Part shown: piece after piece, positions 33,722-42,712 of the stretch
Layout of the letters: each line of letters starts with the position of its first letter
Position numbering within the stretch: the stretch's first letter is position 1
NCBI GenBank assembly: GCA_000437275.1
Contig: FR899694.1
Span: 1-50,987 of the forward strand
DNA length: 50,987 nt
Origin: Clostridium sp. CAG:411
GTDB lineage: Bacteria; Bacillota; Clostridia; Lachnospirales; Lachnospiraceae
Reading direction: 5' to 3'
The notes under the pieces: generated by a model
Database searches by the model: none
What the model was told of the DNA's origin: nothing
The model's input: the letters and a program-made list of their open reading frames with translations, nothing else
Position numbers and translations under genes: made by a program

Positions 33722-33730
33722 TGTTATACT
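33722..33730 (+). promoter_or_regulatory. extended -10 promoter of prfB
   Basis: TGTTATACT (33722-33730) is an extended -10; the -35 region is poor (TGGGAA). About 55 bases before the prfB start. Confidence 0.45.
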
Positions 33731-33788
33731 GAAAGGTGAATAATGGCACAAAGTTATTAAAATCTTAATCAATGAAAGAGGTGAGAGA

Positions 33789-34896
33789 ATGGTTGAATTA
33801 GACCAGTTTAAATATACATTAAATACCTATGAACAGCCATTAAAAGAAGTGGGGGATTCACTTTGACTTGGCTGGTAAAAAGCTAAGAATTGAGGAATTA
33901 GAGCGTCTGATGGAAGAACCTGATTTCTGGGAAGATACAGAGAAATCACAGAAGACCATGAAAGAATTGAAAGATTTGAAAAATACCATTGAGCAGTTTG
34001 AAGGTTTGCAAACTATGTATGACGACATTGCCACACTGCTTGAGATGGGATATGAAGAGGAAGATGCCAGTTTAATTCCTGAAATAGAAAGTGAATTAAA
34101 GGATTTTGAAACTGCATTTGAAGAGTTGCGAATTGGAACACTTTTGTCTGGTGAATATGATAAGGACAACGCAATATTGACACTTCATGCGGGAGCTGGT
34201 GGTACTGAAAGTTGTGATTGGGCAAGTATGCTTTGTCGAATGTATCAGCGCTGGGCAGAAAAGAAAGGTTTTTCTGTAGATATGATAGACTTTTTGGATG
34301 GTGAAGAAGCTGGATTAAAGTCTGTTACCTTAGAGATTAAAGGAACCAATGCATATGGTTATTTAAAATCAGAGCATGGTGTGCATCGTTTGGTGCGAAT
34401 TTCACCCTTTAATGCGGCAGGAAAACGGCAAACATCTTTTGTTTCCTGTGATGTAATGCCAGATATCGAGGAAGATTTGGATGTAGAGATCAATGATGAT
34501 GATATTCGTATTGATACCTACCGTTCCAGCGGTGCAGGTGGACAGCATATCAACAAGACATCTTCTGCGATTCGTATCACACACTTTCCTACTGGTATCG
34601 TTGTGCAATGTCAAAATGAGCGTTCACAGCATATGAATAAGGACAAGGCCATGCAGATGTTAAAGGCGAAGTTGTATTTACTAAAGCAGCAGGAAAACAT
34701 AGATAAAGAATCTGGTATACGAGGCGAGGTAAAAGAAATTGGTTGGGGAAATCAAATTCGTTCCTATGTAATGCAGCCATATACGATGGTAAAGGATCAT
34801 CGTACCAATCAGGAGATTAGTAATGTAAATGCGGTGATGGATGGCAATATAGATCCATTTATCAATGCATATTTAAAATGGATTAATACAAAATAA
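33789..34896 (+). CDS. prfB: peptide chain release factor 2, programmed +1 frameshift
   Basis: RF2 (UGA/UAA termination), 368 residues after frameshifting. Reading starts at ATG 33789 and runs 25 codons to CTT TGA (33861-33866); a purine-rich GTGGGGGA just before acts as the internal Shine-Dalgarno, and a +1 slip on CTT reads on as GAC TTG GCT into the main frame. This is the well-known RF2 autoregulatory site: low RF2 favours the slip. The long frame has the SPF codon-recognition tripeptide (VRISPFNAAG) and GGQ (GAGGQHINKT). The cheW-like gene follows 12 bp later. Confidence 0.95.
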
Positions 34897-34908
34897 GGGG
34901 GTTTTTGT

Positions 34909-35361
34909 ATGAAGCAGGTATTATGTGAAGTGGGTAACAATATGTATGGTATTGACATTGAAAAGGTGCAGGGGATTGAGAGAAAATTGGACATTGTTCA
35001 AGTACCAAATGGTTCTTCTCTGGTAGATGGAATTGCAAATTTAAGAGGAAGTGTTATTCCTATTTTGAGTTTGTACCATAAATTTAATATAGAACCAAAA
35101 CCGATTTCAGAGGCTACGAAGTATATTATTACCAGAATTGGAGATATGCATGTTGGCTTTCAGGTGGATATGGTAGCCGAAATTGTAGAGGTACCAGAAG
35201 ACAAATTTATGGAAGTGCCTACAATTGTTGCCAATGAAGATACTGCCTATATTGATTCTATTATTCAGGTGAATAAGAAATTGATTTTAGTTTTGGATGT
35301 GGAAGGCATTTTAAACGAAGTGGAAAAGAAAAACATTTCAAAGCTAGTGGAAGATATGTAA
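34909..35361 (+). CDS. cheW: CheW-like chemotaxis adaptor
   Basis: 150-residue CheW domain: MKQVLCEVGNNMYGIDIEKV, VDGIANLRGSVIPILSL (conserved G-I-x-N-L-R-G), and VEVPEDKFMEVP. CheW couples chemoreceptors to the CheA kinase. Genomically it follows prfB in an apparent operon, away from any flagellar or che cluster in this window, so it may be an extra adaptor serving receptors such as that at 44633-46378. It ends at a terminator. Confidence 0.9.
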   Translation: MKQVLCEVGNNMYGIDIEKVQGIERKLDIVQVPNGSSLVDGIANLRGSVIPILSLYHKFNIEPKPISEATKYIITRIGDMHVGFQVDMVAEIVEVPEDKFMEVPTIVANEDTAYIDSIIQVNKKLILVLDVEGILNEVEKKNISKLVEDM

Positions 35362-35409
35362 AAGAGGTTTGGCAGAGAGCTTCATATAGCGAATCAAATA
35401 AGGGAAAAT

Positions 35410-35455
35410 GTAAACTACAGGAGGAAATATAGAAATCTTCCTGTAGTTTTTTTGT
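35410..35455 (+). terminator. terminator of prfB-cheW
   Basis: AAACTACAGGA (35412-35422) and TCCTGTAGTTT (35439-35449) form an 11-bp stem followed by T4. Confidence 0.9.
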
Positions 35456-35505
35456 TTATACAATCACCATTTTTATTGTAAAAGTGAACTTTTCGACAAA
35501 AAAGG

Positions 35506-35534
35506 TTGCAATCAGTGGAAATTTATGCTAGTAT
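35506..35534 (+). promoter_or_regulatory. SigA-type promoter of the ACT-hom operon
   Basis: TTGCAA (35506-35511), 17 bp, TAGTAT (35529-35534). It places an apparent upstream ATG at 35525 inside the promoter, supporting the start at 35606. Confidence 0.65.
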
Positions 35535-35605
35535 ATCTTTCGTGGGAAAACAAGTGTATTTCTACTGCAAACAAGTTGAAGCAATTAACTGAGGAGAGGT
35601 ACGAT

Positions 35606-36079
35606 ATGAACCATTCTGAGGAGAAAGAAAAGCATTGCTTGGAAGAAGAGCAATATTTTATTGTAAAAAAAGCAGCTTTACCGGAAGTTTTTCATAAGGT
35701 GGTAGAAGCAAAGCGGCTTCTTGATTCGCAAAAGAGTATTACCATTCAGGAAGCGACGGATGCGGTTGGTATTAGTAGAAGTTCCTTTTATAAATATAAG
35801 GATGATGTCTTTCCGTTTCATGATAATGCCAGAGGAAAGACGATTACGATTATGATGCAGGTAGATGATGAACCAGGGCTGTTATCTAAAATATTAAGTC
35901 TTGTGGCAAAGTATGGAGCAAACATTCTTACTATTCATCAGACGATTCCTGTAAATCAAATTGCAATGCTTACGTTAAGTGTTGAAATTTTACCAACTTC
36001 GGGAGATGTAACTGGTATGATGAATGAGATTGAAGACTTGCCAGGTATGCATTATATGAAATTGATTGCGAGAGAATAA
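35606..36079 (+). CDS. UPF0735-type ACT domain protein (PheB-like)
   Basis: 157 residues: N-terminal winged/HTH-like segment (TIQEATDAVGISRSSFYKYKDDVFPF) followed by a C-terminal ACT domain (about 78-155, TITIMMQVDDEPGLLSKILSL ... NILTIHQTIPVNQIAMLTLSV). ACT domains bind amino acids; this family commonly precedes hom or pheA and is thought to regulate amino acid synthesis. The ATG at 35606 follows GAGGAGAGG. The gap to hom is 89 bp with no terminator, so the two are likely cotranscribed. Confidence 0.85.
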   Translation: MNHSEEKEKHCLEEEQYFIVKKAALPEVFHKVVEAKRLLDSQKSITIQEATDAVGISRSSFYKYKDDVFPFHDNARGKTITIMMQVDDEPGLLSKILSLVAKYGANILTIHQTIPVNQIAMLTLSVEILPTSGDVTGMMNEIEDLPGMHYMKLIARE

Positions 36080-36168
36080 GAATAATTAGGGAGAAAAAGG
36101 TAGTCAGAGCCTTTTGAATATAGCTATTTTGAGAAAATGATGTCTTACGGGACAGGATGGAGGAAAAT

Positions 36169-37383
36169 ATGATAAATGTTAGCGTTTTAGGTTATGGTAC
36201 AGTAGGTTCAGGTGTGGTTGAAGTATTGCACACAAATTCTGAGAGTATTGCAAAGAAGGTTGGAGATACTTTAAATGTAAAGCATATTTTAGATTTAAGA
36301 GATTTCCCAGGAGACCCATTTGAAGAAAAGATTGTACATGACTTTGACGAGATTGTGAAAGATGATGAAGTTAAAATTGTGGTAGAAACCATGGGTGGAG
36401 TAAAGCCTGCATATGACTTTGTAAAGGCTTGCTTGGAAGCAGGAAAAAATGTTTGTACATCTAACAAAGAACTTGTTGCAAAACATGGTGCAGAACTTTT
36501 AGCAATTGCAAAAGAGAAAAGCGTAAACTTTTTCTTTGAAGCAAGTGTAGGTGGCGGTATTCCAATTATTCGTCCATTGAACGAGTGTGTGACGGGTGAT
36601 GTGATTGAAGAAATCTCAGGTATCTTAAATGGTACAACTAACTATATTCTCTCTAAGATGTCTTCAGGAGGTTCTGATTTTGATACGGTACTGAAAGATG
36701 CACAGGATAAAGGATATGCAGAACGCAATCCAGAAGCAGACGTAGAAGGATACGATGCTTGTAGAAAGATTGCAATTTTAACTTCTTTGGCTTATGGAAA
36801 ACAGGTTGATTATGAGGATATCTATACAGAAGGTATTACAAAGATTACAGATGTAGATATTAAATATGCAAAAGCTTTGGGTGCAAGCATTAAGATTTTT
36901 GGTAGCAGCAAAAATGTAGATGGAAAGGTTTATGCAAAGGTTGCACCAGTTATGATTAACGCTGCTCATCCATTATATATGGTAAATGATGTCTTTAATG
37001 GTATTTTTGTAAAGGGTAACATGGTTGGAGATTTGATGTTCTACGGAAGTGGAGCAGGAAAGCTTCCTACAGCCAGTGCAGTTGTTGGTGATGTAGTTGC
37101 CGCAGCAAAAAATCTGGAAACAAATGTACCTGTTATTTGGGAAAAGGATAAACTTGAAATTGCAGATATTAAGGATGCATCACAACGCTTCTTTGTTCGT
37201 CTTTCTGGAGATAAGGCAGCAAATGAAAATAAAGTTGCAGAAGCATTTGGAACCGTACAGGTAGTAGATGCAGGAATCGCTGATGAATATGCATTTATTA
37301 CAGAAGAAGTGAAGGAAGGCGAATTTGCGAAAAAAGCAGAAGAACTTGGAAATGTGGTAAGCAGAATTCGCGTAGATTTTTAG
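36169..37383 (+). CDS. hom: homoserine dehydrogenase
   Basis: NAD(P)-dependent reduction of aspartate semialdehyde to homoserine for threonine and methionine synthesis; 404 residues. Rossmann motif VLGYGTVGSGVVEVL, active region ISGILNGTTNYILSKM, GYAERNPEADVEGYDACRK, and a C-terminal ACT domain (FVRLSGDKAANENKVAEAFG). The start is at 36169 since GGAGG sits 6-7 bases before; the upstream ATG at 36157 overlaps that site. A terminator follows. Confidence 0.94.
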   Translation: MINVSVLGYGTVGSGVVEVLHTNSESIAKKVGDTLNVKHILDLRDFPGDPFEEKIVHDFDEIVKDDEVKIVVETMGGVKPAYDFVKACLEAGKNVCTSNKELVAKHGAELLAIAKEKSVNFFFEASVGGGIPIIRPLNECVTGDVIEEISGILNGTTNYILSKMSSGGSDFDTVLKDAQDKGYAERNPEADVEGYDACRKIAILTSLAYGKQVDYEDIYTEGITKITDVDIKYAKALGASIKIFGSSKNVDGKVYAKVAPVMINAAHPLYMVNDVFNGIFVKGNMVGDLMFYGSGAGKLPTASAVVGDVVAAAKNLETNVPVIWEKDKLEIADIKDASQRFFVRLSGDKAANENKVAEAFGTVQVVDAGIADEYAFITEEVKEGEFAKKAEELGNVVSRIRVDF

Positions 37384-37409
37384 TGCTCATGTTTTTATTT
37401 ACTTTACTA

Positions 37410-37448
37410 TTGCGTAGCAGAATTGTTCTGCTACGCTATTTTACTTTA
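37410..37448 (+). terminator. hom terminator
   Basis: GCGTAGCAGAA (37412-37422), 3-base loop, TTCTGCTACGC (37426-37436), then TATTTTACTTTAT. Confidence 0.85.
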
Positions 37449-37517
37449 TAGGGAAATGAGTTCTATAAAGCAAAAACGCTTTTCGGGATGTGGACTTATC
37501 CACTTTGTTCTTATACC

Positions 37518-37546
37518 TTAATCTTTATGAAAAATTGTGCTATAAT
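37518..37546 (+). promoter_or_regulatory. promoter of the amylase gene
   Basis: TTAATC (37518-37523), 17 bp, TATAAT (37541-37546). The weak -35 suggests an activator or low activity. A partial cre-like AAAACGCTTTTC lies near 37472-37485. Confidence 0.5.
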
Positions 37547-37580
37547 AAGGGATATGGGATAAACGGAAAGGGGATTTTCT

Positions 37581-39482
37581 ATGAAAACAAATTGGTTGGA
37601 CAGTGTATATACAGATGGAAGTAGATTTTTTGTTACGCCTTCTTTGCCTAAAAAAGGAGAGGCGGTTACCATTAAGTTGCGAATGTTTGCGGATGCACCA
37701 GTCGTAGATGTGATTTTGCGTACCCGAATCAATGGAGGGGAAGAACGACTTTATATGGAACGAACAGGGGAAAAAGACGGTCTTGCCTACTATGAAAAGA
37801 CAGTATTATGCAAAGAGGACACTTTACATTACCAGTTTTATCTGATAACCAAGGAGTGTATTTATTATTATACGCAGGCAGGAATATCAGATATCATGCC
37901 AGATGAAACCTATGACTTTAAAATTGTTTATAATTATCGCCAACCTGCATGGGTAAAAAATGCAGTCTTTTATCAAATTTTTCCAGAACGTTTCTGCAAT
38001 GGAGATCCGAGTATTAGCGTGAAAGATGGGGAATATAAATTTGATGGACATGATACGATACAGGTGAAAGACTGGAATGAAGATCCTAAGGAATATGAAC
38101 AGACGCACTGTTTAGACTTTTATGGTGGAGACTTGATTGGAATACGAAAAAAGATACCGTATTTAAAAGAGCTGGGTGTAACAGCACTTTATATCAATCC
38201 GATTTTTTATGCAGCGACGATGCACAAATATGATTGTTTGGATTACTTTACGGTAGACCCGCATTTTGGCGGTGACCAGGCATTGATTGATTTAGTAGAA
38301 GAATTGCATAAAAATGATATGCGTGTTATTTTGGATGTTTCCATCAATCATACAGGCAGTGCACACAAATGGTTCAATAAAGAAGGAATTTTCTTTGATA
38401 AAAGCATAGGTGCGTACAACAATCCAGATGCATTGGAACGGAGCTATTATTTCTTTGGAGAAAACAATGCATACAAATCCTGGTGGGATGTAGATACACT
38501 TCCTACTTTAAATTATACTTCAGATGCCTTGCGGGAAATATTATATCGCGGTGAGAACTCTCTTGTGAAAAAGTGGTTGAAACCACCTTTTTGCACAGAT
38601 GGTTGGAGATTTGATGTGGCAGATGTTATGGCTAGAAATGATGAATATCAGTTGCATCATGATGTATGGCCGGAATTGGTGGATAGTATAAAAAATACAA
38701 AGCAGGATGCCTATGTGGTTGCAGAAGAATGGGGAGATTGTGCAGAATTTTTACAGGGAAATGAATGGGATACACCGATGAACTACTATGGATGTGCCAG
38801 ACCCGTTAGAGAATATGTAGGAGAGCATGATTTATTTTTAGTGCGAGAAGAAGTCGTGCGAAAGACGAAGCCAAACCAAAGTGCAAAAGCTTTGGCAACA
38901 AGGATTCGGCAACATTTGGGTAAGATGCCATTTGCATTGCAACAGGTACAATTCAATTTACTGGATAGTCATGATGCCTCCAGACTGCATAATAATCCAG
39001 AAATTTCCTGGGAGGCAACCAAGGTAGCAATTACCATACTATTTACTTTACCGGGAATGCCAAGTATCTATTATGGAGATGAGGCTGGTATTGATGGTCG
39101 TATTGATACGAACGAAGGGTTCCGTTATCCGATGCCATGGGGAAAAGATTTTGAGAAGGATGCACCTTATAAATGCTATCAAACCCTTGCAAAGATGAAA
39201 CAATCGCAGGAAGCCTTTTGTGACGGTGGATTTAAAATTTTGTGGGAAACAGGAAAGGTGTTTGCTTTTGCACGTTTTACGGATAAGCAGCTTTATTATA
39301 TTGTTACATCCATGGAGGAGGAAACAAAAGAGGTGCAACTTCCTTATGATATATTTGGATATGATAAAGTAGCGGAAATGGAGGATGTTTTTGGCACAAA
39401 GGTAGAATTTTCGGATGAAAAAGGAAGTGTTAATCTGAAAGTACCCGCAGGAGTGGCGTATATAGTAAAGGTTCAAGCGTAA
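37581..39482 (+). CDS. GH13 alpha-glycosidase (neopullulanase/cyclomaltodextrinase type)
   Basis: 633 residues, no signal peptide, so cytosolic. N-terminal CBM34-like domain about 1-125, then the GH13 barrel: AVFYQIFPERFCNGD, VILDVSINHTGS, nucleophile Asp in GWRFDVADV, acid/base Glu in YVVAEEWGD, third acid in LLDSHDASR. The N-terminal domain plus YQIFPERF is typical of the GH13_20 subfamily that cuts cyclodextrins, maltodextrins and pullulan. Exact specificity cannot be told. It is a single-gene unit. Confidence 0.9.
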   Translation: MKTNWLDSVYTDGSRFFVTPSLPKKGEAVTIKLRMFADAPVVDVILRTRINGGEERLYMERTGEKDGLAYYEKTVLCKEDTLHYQFYLITKECIYYYTQAGISDIMPDETYDFKIVYNYRQPAWVKNAVFYQIFPERFCNGDPSISVKDGEYKFDGHDTIQVKDWNEDPKEYEQTHCLDFYGGDLIGIRKKIPYLKELGVTALYINPIFYAATMHKYDCLDYFTVDPHFGGDQALIDLVEELHKNDMRVILDVSINHTGSAHKWFNKEGIFFDKSIGAYNNPDALERSYYFFGENNAYKSWWDVDTLPTLNYTSDALREILYRGENSLVKKWLKPPFCTDGWRFDVADVMARNDEYQLHHDVWPELVDSIKNTKQDAYVVAEEWGDCAEFLQGNEWDTPMNYYGCARPVREYVGEHDLFLVREEVVRKTKPNQSAKALATRIRQHLGKMPFALQQVQFNLLDSHDASRLHNNPEISWEATKVAITILFTLPGMPSIYYGDEAGIDGRIDTNEGFRYPMPWGKDFEKDAPYKCYQTLAKMKQSQEAFCDGGFKILWETGKVFAFARFTDKQLYYIVTSMEEETKEVQLPYDIFGYDKVAEMEDVFGTKVEFSDEKGSVNLKVPAGVAYIVKVQA

Positions 39483-39505
39483 TGTTCTATAAAAGGAAAT
39501 TTTGT

Positions 39506-39534
39506 GTAACATTTCTGCCTGGCTGAACTGTTAC
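39506..39534. repeat. inverted-repeat element, truncated copy D
   Basis: GTAAC...GTTAC (39506-39534). Its right 24 bases, ending GGCTGAACTGTTAC, match the right end of copy B (42055-42078) at all but one position, so it looks like a deletion remnant. It lies between the amylase gene and thiS. Confidence 0.55.
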
Positions 39535-39573
39535 AATTTTGTTTTAGTAATGGGATAAACAGATTGCATTCAT

Positions 39574-39608
39574 GAGCAGGCAGCGAAGTGGATGATAGAT
39601 ATCCGCTT
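39574..39608 (+). repeat. recurrent 35-nt upstream element, copy 3 (thiS)
   Basis: Begins GAGCAGGCAG, arms AAGTGGAT and ATCCGCTT (8 bp, one wobble) with a 7-base loop. Ends 33 bases before the thiS start. It has no TPP riboswitch features. Confidence 0.65.
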
Positions 39609-39641
39609 TCTTGCTATAAAATTAGGAAGGAGGGAAACAGT

Positions 39642-39836
39642 ATGGTACGTGTCAATGGTCAAGAGGTTGATGCAGTAGGAAAAAATATTGAAGAGATGCT
39701 GCTTGAACAGGGCTTTGAAAAAGGCAGAGTTGCAGTTGAGCGAAATGAGGAAATCGTATCCAAAGCGACCTATAAAGAGGTAATACTTTCTGACGGAGAT
39801 GTTGTGGAAGTGGTAAGCTTTGTTGGAGGTGGCTGA
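39642..39836 (+). CDS. thiS: thiamine biosynthesis sulfur carrier ThiS
   Basis: 64-residue ubiquitin-like protein ending SFVGGG; the Gly-Gly C-terminus is thiocarboxylated and donates sulfur to the thiazole ring. VNGQEVD and ILSDGDVVEVVSFVGGG are typical. Start at ATG 39642 preceded by GGAGGGAAACAGT. First of thiSGH-thiE. The adenylating enzyme ThiF is not in the window, so it is encoded elsewhere or replaced by another E1-like protein. No TPP riboswitch seen upstream. Confidence 0.92.
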   Translation: MVRVNGQEVDAVGKNIEEMLLEQGFEKGRVAVERNEEIVSKATYKEVILSDGDVVEVVSFVGGG

Positions 39837-39886
39837 TAAAAGGAGACACAAGAAAATAACAGCAGAGTCAGATAGGAGGATGTGCG

Positions 39887-40660
39887 GTGAACACACAGGA
39901 TACATTTGTTTTAGGAGGAAAAGAATTTCATTCTCGATTTATTTTGGGTTCGGGAAAATATTCAATGGATTTAATAAAGGCAGCAGTGGAATATGCAAAA
40001 GCAGAGATTATTACACTGGCAGTAAGACGTACCAATACAAAAAAAGAGGAGAATATTTTAGATTATATTCCAAAGAACGTAACGCTTTTACCAAATACTT
40101 CAGGTGCAAGAGATGCGAAAGAAGCAGTTCGGATCGCCAGAATGTCAAGGGAGCTTGGCTGTGGTGATTTTGTAAAAGTTGAAATTATGCGTGACAGTAA
40201 ATATTTACTGCCTGACAATAGCGAGACGATAAAAGCAACAGAGATGCTGGCAAAGGAAGGCTTTGTTGTGTTGCCATATATGTATCCGGATTTGTATGCA
40301 GCCAGAGATTTGGTAAATGCAGGTGCAGCGGCAGTCATGCCTTTGGCATCTCCAATTGGTTCTAATAAAGGATTGGTAACAAAAGAGTTTATTCAGATAT
40401 TGGTAGATGAAATTGATTTGCCAATTATTGTGGATGCAGGAATCGGAAGACCATCACAGGCATGTGAAGCTATGGAGATGGGCGCAGCCGCAATCATGGC
40501 GAATACAGCAATTGCTACTGCTGGAGACATTCCAACCATGGCAAAAGCATTTGGAAATGCTATCGAAGCAGGTAGACAAGCCTATTTAGCAGGACTTGGA
40601 AGAGTATTGGAGAGAGGTGCCAGTGCATCGGACCCATTGACGGGATTTTTGAGAGATTAG
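39887..40660 (+). CDS. thiG: thiazole synthase ThiG
   Basis: 257 residues; forms the thiazole phosphate from deoxyxylulose 5-phosphate, ThiS thiocarboxylate and dehydroglycine. FILGSGKYSMDLIKAA, LLPNTSGARDAKEAVRIARM, VLPYMYPDLYAARDLVNAG, VMPLASPIGSNKGL and VDAGIGRPSQACEAMEMGA are all diagnostic. GTG start after AGGAGG (39875-39880). 50 bp after thiS and 25 bp before thiH. Confidence 0.95.
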   Translation: MNTQDTFVLGGKEFHSRFILGSGKYSMDLIKAAVEYAKAEIITLAVRRTNTKKEENILDYIPKNVTLLPNTSGARDAKEAVRIARMSRELGCGDFVKVEIMRDSKYLLPDNSETIKATEMLAKEGFVVLPYMYPDLYAARDLVNAGAAAVMPLASPIGSNKGLVTKEFIQILVDEIDLPIIVDAGIGRPSQACEAMEMGAAAIMANTAIATAGDIPTMAKAFGNAIEAGRQAYLAGLGRVLERGASASDPLTGFLRD

Positions 40661-40685
40661 TGTACAAAGAAGGTAGTGAAAGAAT

Positions 40686-41939
40686 ATGAGCGAAAATCAG
40701 TTTTTTGTAGATTCGGACAAATTAAGTGAAAAAGCATTAGAAAAAAAGCACCGTTTGGAAAATGATCCAAGCGTGCGTAGTAATTTTATGGAATATCAGG
40801 ATGGCATGGAGCAGATATCTTCGGATGTAATGGAAAAAGTATTATCACAGATGGACGCTTATGATTATACATCCTATACTGAGGCGGATGTAAAAAGAGC
40901 ACTTATGCATGAAACTTGTTCGGTGGAAGATTTTAAGGCATTATTATCGCCTGCAGCAGCTCCTTATCTGGAGCAGATGGCACAAAGAGCAAAGATAGAG
41001 ACAAGTAAGCACTTTGGAAATACGGTCTATTTTTTTACGCCTCTTTATATTGCTAATTATTGTGAAAATTATTGTATTTACTGTGGATTTAACTGCTACA
41101 ACGATATTGTACGAAAGCAGCTTACAGAGGAAGAAATCGAGCATGAAATGCAGGTGATTGCGGATTCGGGCATTGAAGAAATTTTAATTCTTACCGGAGA
41201 AAGTAAGGCTATGAGCAGTGTGGAATATATTGGAAATGCCTGCAAAATGGCAAAAAAATATTTTAAAAACATTGGACTGGAAATTTATCCCGTAAATAGT
41301 GATGATTATGCGTATCTTCATGCGTGTGGTGCAGACTATATTACTGTGTTTCAGGAAACCTATTATGCGCCTAAATATGAGACATTGCATTTGATGGGAC
41401 ATAAGCGTGTATTTCCTTATCGATTTGAAGCACAAGAACGTGCCTTGATGGGCGGTATGCGTGGAGTTGGATTTTCAGCTTTGTTAGGACTAGCTGATTT
41501 TAGAAAGGATGCGTTGGCAACCGCGTTACATGCCTATTATCTACAGAGAAAATATCCACATGCAGAGTTTTCTTTATCCTGTCCACGGCTTCGTCCAATC
41601 GTAAATAATGAAAAGATCAATCCGTTGGATGTGCATGAAAAAGAGCTTTGCCAGATATTATGTGCCTATCGTATCTTTTTGCCATTTATTGGAATTACAG
41701 TATCTTCCAGAGAACAAAAGCATTTTCGTGATGGAATTGTAAAAATTGTAGCTACGAAAGTATCGGCTGGTGTTTCTACTGGAATCGGAGATCATGAAGA
41801 AAAATATACGGGGCAGCAGCAAAGTGAAGCGGGAGACGAGCAGTTTGAGATTGCAGATAACCGTAGTTTTGACCAGATGTATGGGGATATTTCTGCGGAA
41901 GGATTGCAACCAGTATTAAATGATTATATTTATGTTTAA
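40686..41939 (+). CDS. thiH: 2-iminoacetate synthase ThiH (radical SAM)
   Basis: 417 residues; cleaves tyrosine to dehydroglycine (2-iminoacetate) and p-cresol, typical of anaerobes. The radical SAM cluster is CENYCIYCGF (CxxxCxxC); LILTGESKA, GLEIYPVNSDDYA and LGLADFRKDALATALHAYYL follow the family pattern. Ends at 41939, 11 bases before inverted-repeat element B. Confidence 0.94.
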   Translation: MSENQFFVDSDKLSEKALEKKHRLENDPSVRSNFMEYQDGMEQISSDVMEKVLSQMDAYDYTSYTEADVKRALMHETCSVEDFKALLSPAAAPYLEQMAQRAKIETSKHFGNTVYFFTPLYIANYCENYCIYCGFNCYNDIVRKQLTEEEIEHEMQVIADSGIEEILILTGESKAMSSVEYIGNACKMAKKYFKNIGLEIYPVNSDDYAYLHACGADYITVFQETYYAPKYETLHLMGHKRVFPYRFEAQERALMGGMRGVGFSALLGLADFRKDALATALHAYYLQRKYPHAEFSLSCPRLRPIVNNEKINPLDVHEKELCQILCAYRIFLPFIGITVSSREQKHFRDGIVKIVATKVSAGVSTGIGDHEEKYTGQQQSEAGDEQFEIADNRSFDQMYGDISAEGLQPVLNDYIYV

Positions 41940-41949
41940 TTATAAATGC

Positions 41950-42078
41950 GTAACAGTTCAGTCGAAGACATTCATAAAGTGCCAGAATATATAAATTGGC
42001 TAAAAATATTCTTTTTTGCTAGACACTTTATTCATGTCAGGCGTTAGCCCAATCATTTCTGCCCGGCTGAACTGTTAC
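41950..42078. repeat. inverted-repeat element, copy B (129 bp)
   Basis: Left end GTAACAGTTCAG, right end CTGAACTGTTAC (12-bp perfect inverted repeats). Internally GACATTCATAAAGTG and CACTTTATTCATGTC form a second near-palindrome. AAATGC flanks it at 41944-41949 and 42081-42086, a possible target duplication. It separates thiH from thiE. Confidence 0.7.
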
Positions 42079-42130
42079 ACAAATGCCTATATGAAAACAC
42101 ATCTTTTGTTTAAGGAGGGAAAGGGCAGAA

Positions 42131-42712
42131 ATGGTTTGGTATGACGAACAACACATTCCATGCATATGTGTGACAAATCGAAAGTTAGTGGACGGTGAAA
42201 GATTTCTTCCACAAATCGAGAAGTTGCTTACAACGAATGCAAAGGCAATTGTACTTCGGGAAAAAGACCTAGAAGAAAAAGCGTATGAAAGAGTAGCAAA
42301 ACGTGTGTTAGAGATTGCTGCCGAGAGAAAAGAACGTATCATACTACACAATTTTTGGAAGACTGCCCTTGCCCTTGGCATAAAAAAAATACATGTACCA
42401 TTACATGTATTAGAACAAATACCCGAAATCGAACGAAATCAGTTTTCTGTGATTGGAACATCTGTGCATTCACTAGAACAGTTGATGCAGGTGCAAAGAC
42501 TTGGGGTATCCTATGTTTTTGCAGGTCATATTTTTGCTACGGATTGTAAAAAAGGACTGGCACCAAGAGGCCTTTCCTTTTTGAAAGAAATCTGTGAAGC
42601 TTCTCAAGTACCGGTATATGCCATTGGAGGCATAAAGAAAGAAAATGCGGAAAGTTGTATAGAAAATGGAGCGAAAGGGATTTGTCTTATGTCTGGGTGT
42701 ATGTATTTGTAG
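42131..42712 (+). CDS. thiE: thiamine phosphate synthase ThiE/TenI family
   Basis: 193 residues, TIM-barrel of the ThiE/TenI family. IPCICVTNRKLV, IVLREKDLEEKAYERVA, GTSVHSLEQ, GHIFATDCKKGLAPRG and VPVYAIGGIKKENA are seen. The FATDCKKG...RG segment resembles TenI (thiazole tautomerase) as much as ThiE, so it may aromatise the thiazole or join thiazole and pyrimidine. Context with thiSGH supports a thiamine role either way. GGAGGG ribosome site; its stop codon is directly followed by element C. Confidence 0.82.
   Translation: MVWYDEQHIPCICVTNRKLVDGERFLPQIEKLLTTNAKAIVLREKDLEEKAYERVAKRVLEIAAERKERIILHNFWKTALALGIKKIHVPLHVLEQIPEIERNQFSVIGTSVHSLEQLMQVQRLGVSYVFAGHIFATDCKKGLAPRGLSFLKEICEASQVPVYAIGGIKKENAESCIENGAKGICLMSGCMYL

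Noticed and set aside
33868..34896. prfB as a 342-residue protein starting at TTG 33868
   Set aside because: The upstream 25 codons and CTT TGA C frameshift site show the true start at 33789.
37472..37510. CcpA cre site and DnaA box before the amylase gene
   Set aside because: AAAACGCTTTTC matches only the centre of cre, and TTATCCACT is a single one-mismatch box; neither is convincing alone.
39535..39641. TPP riboswitch before thiS
   Set aside because: No CTGAGA and no ACCTGA-type core; the region holds the 35-nt element instead.
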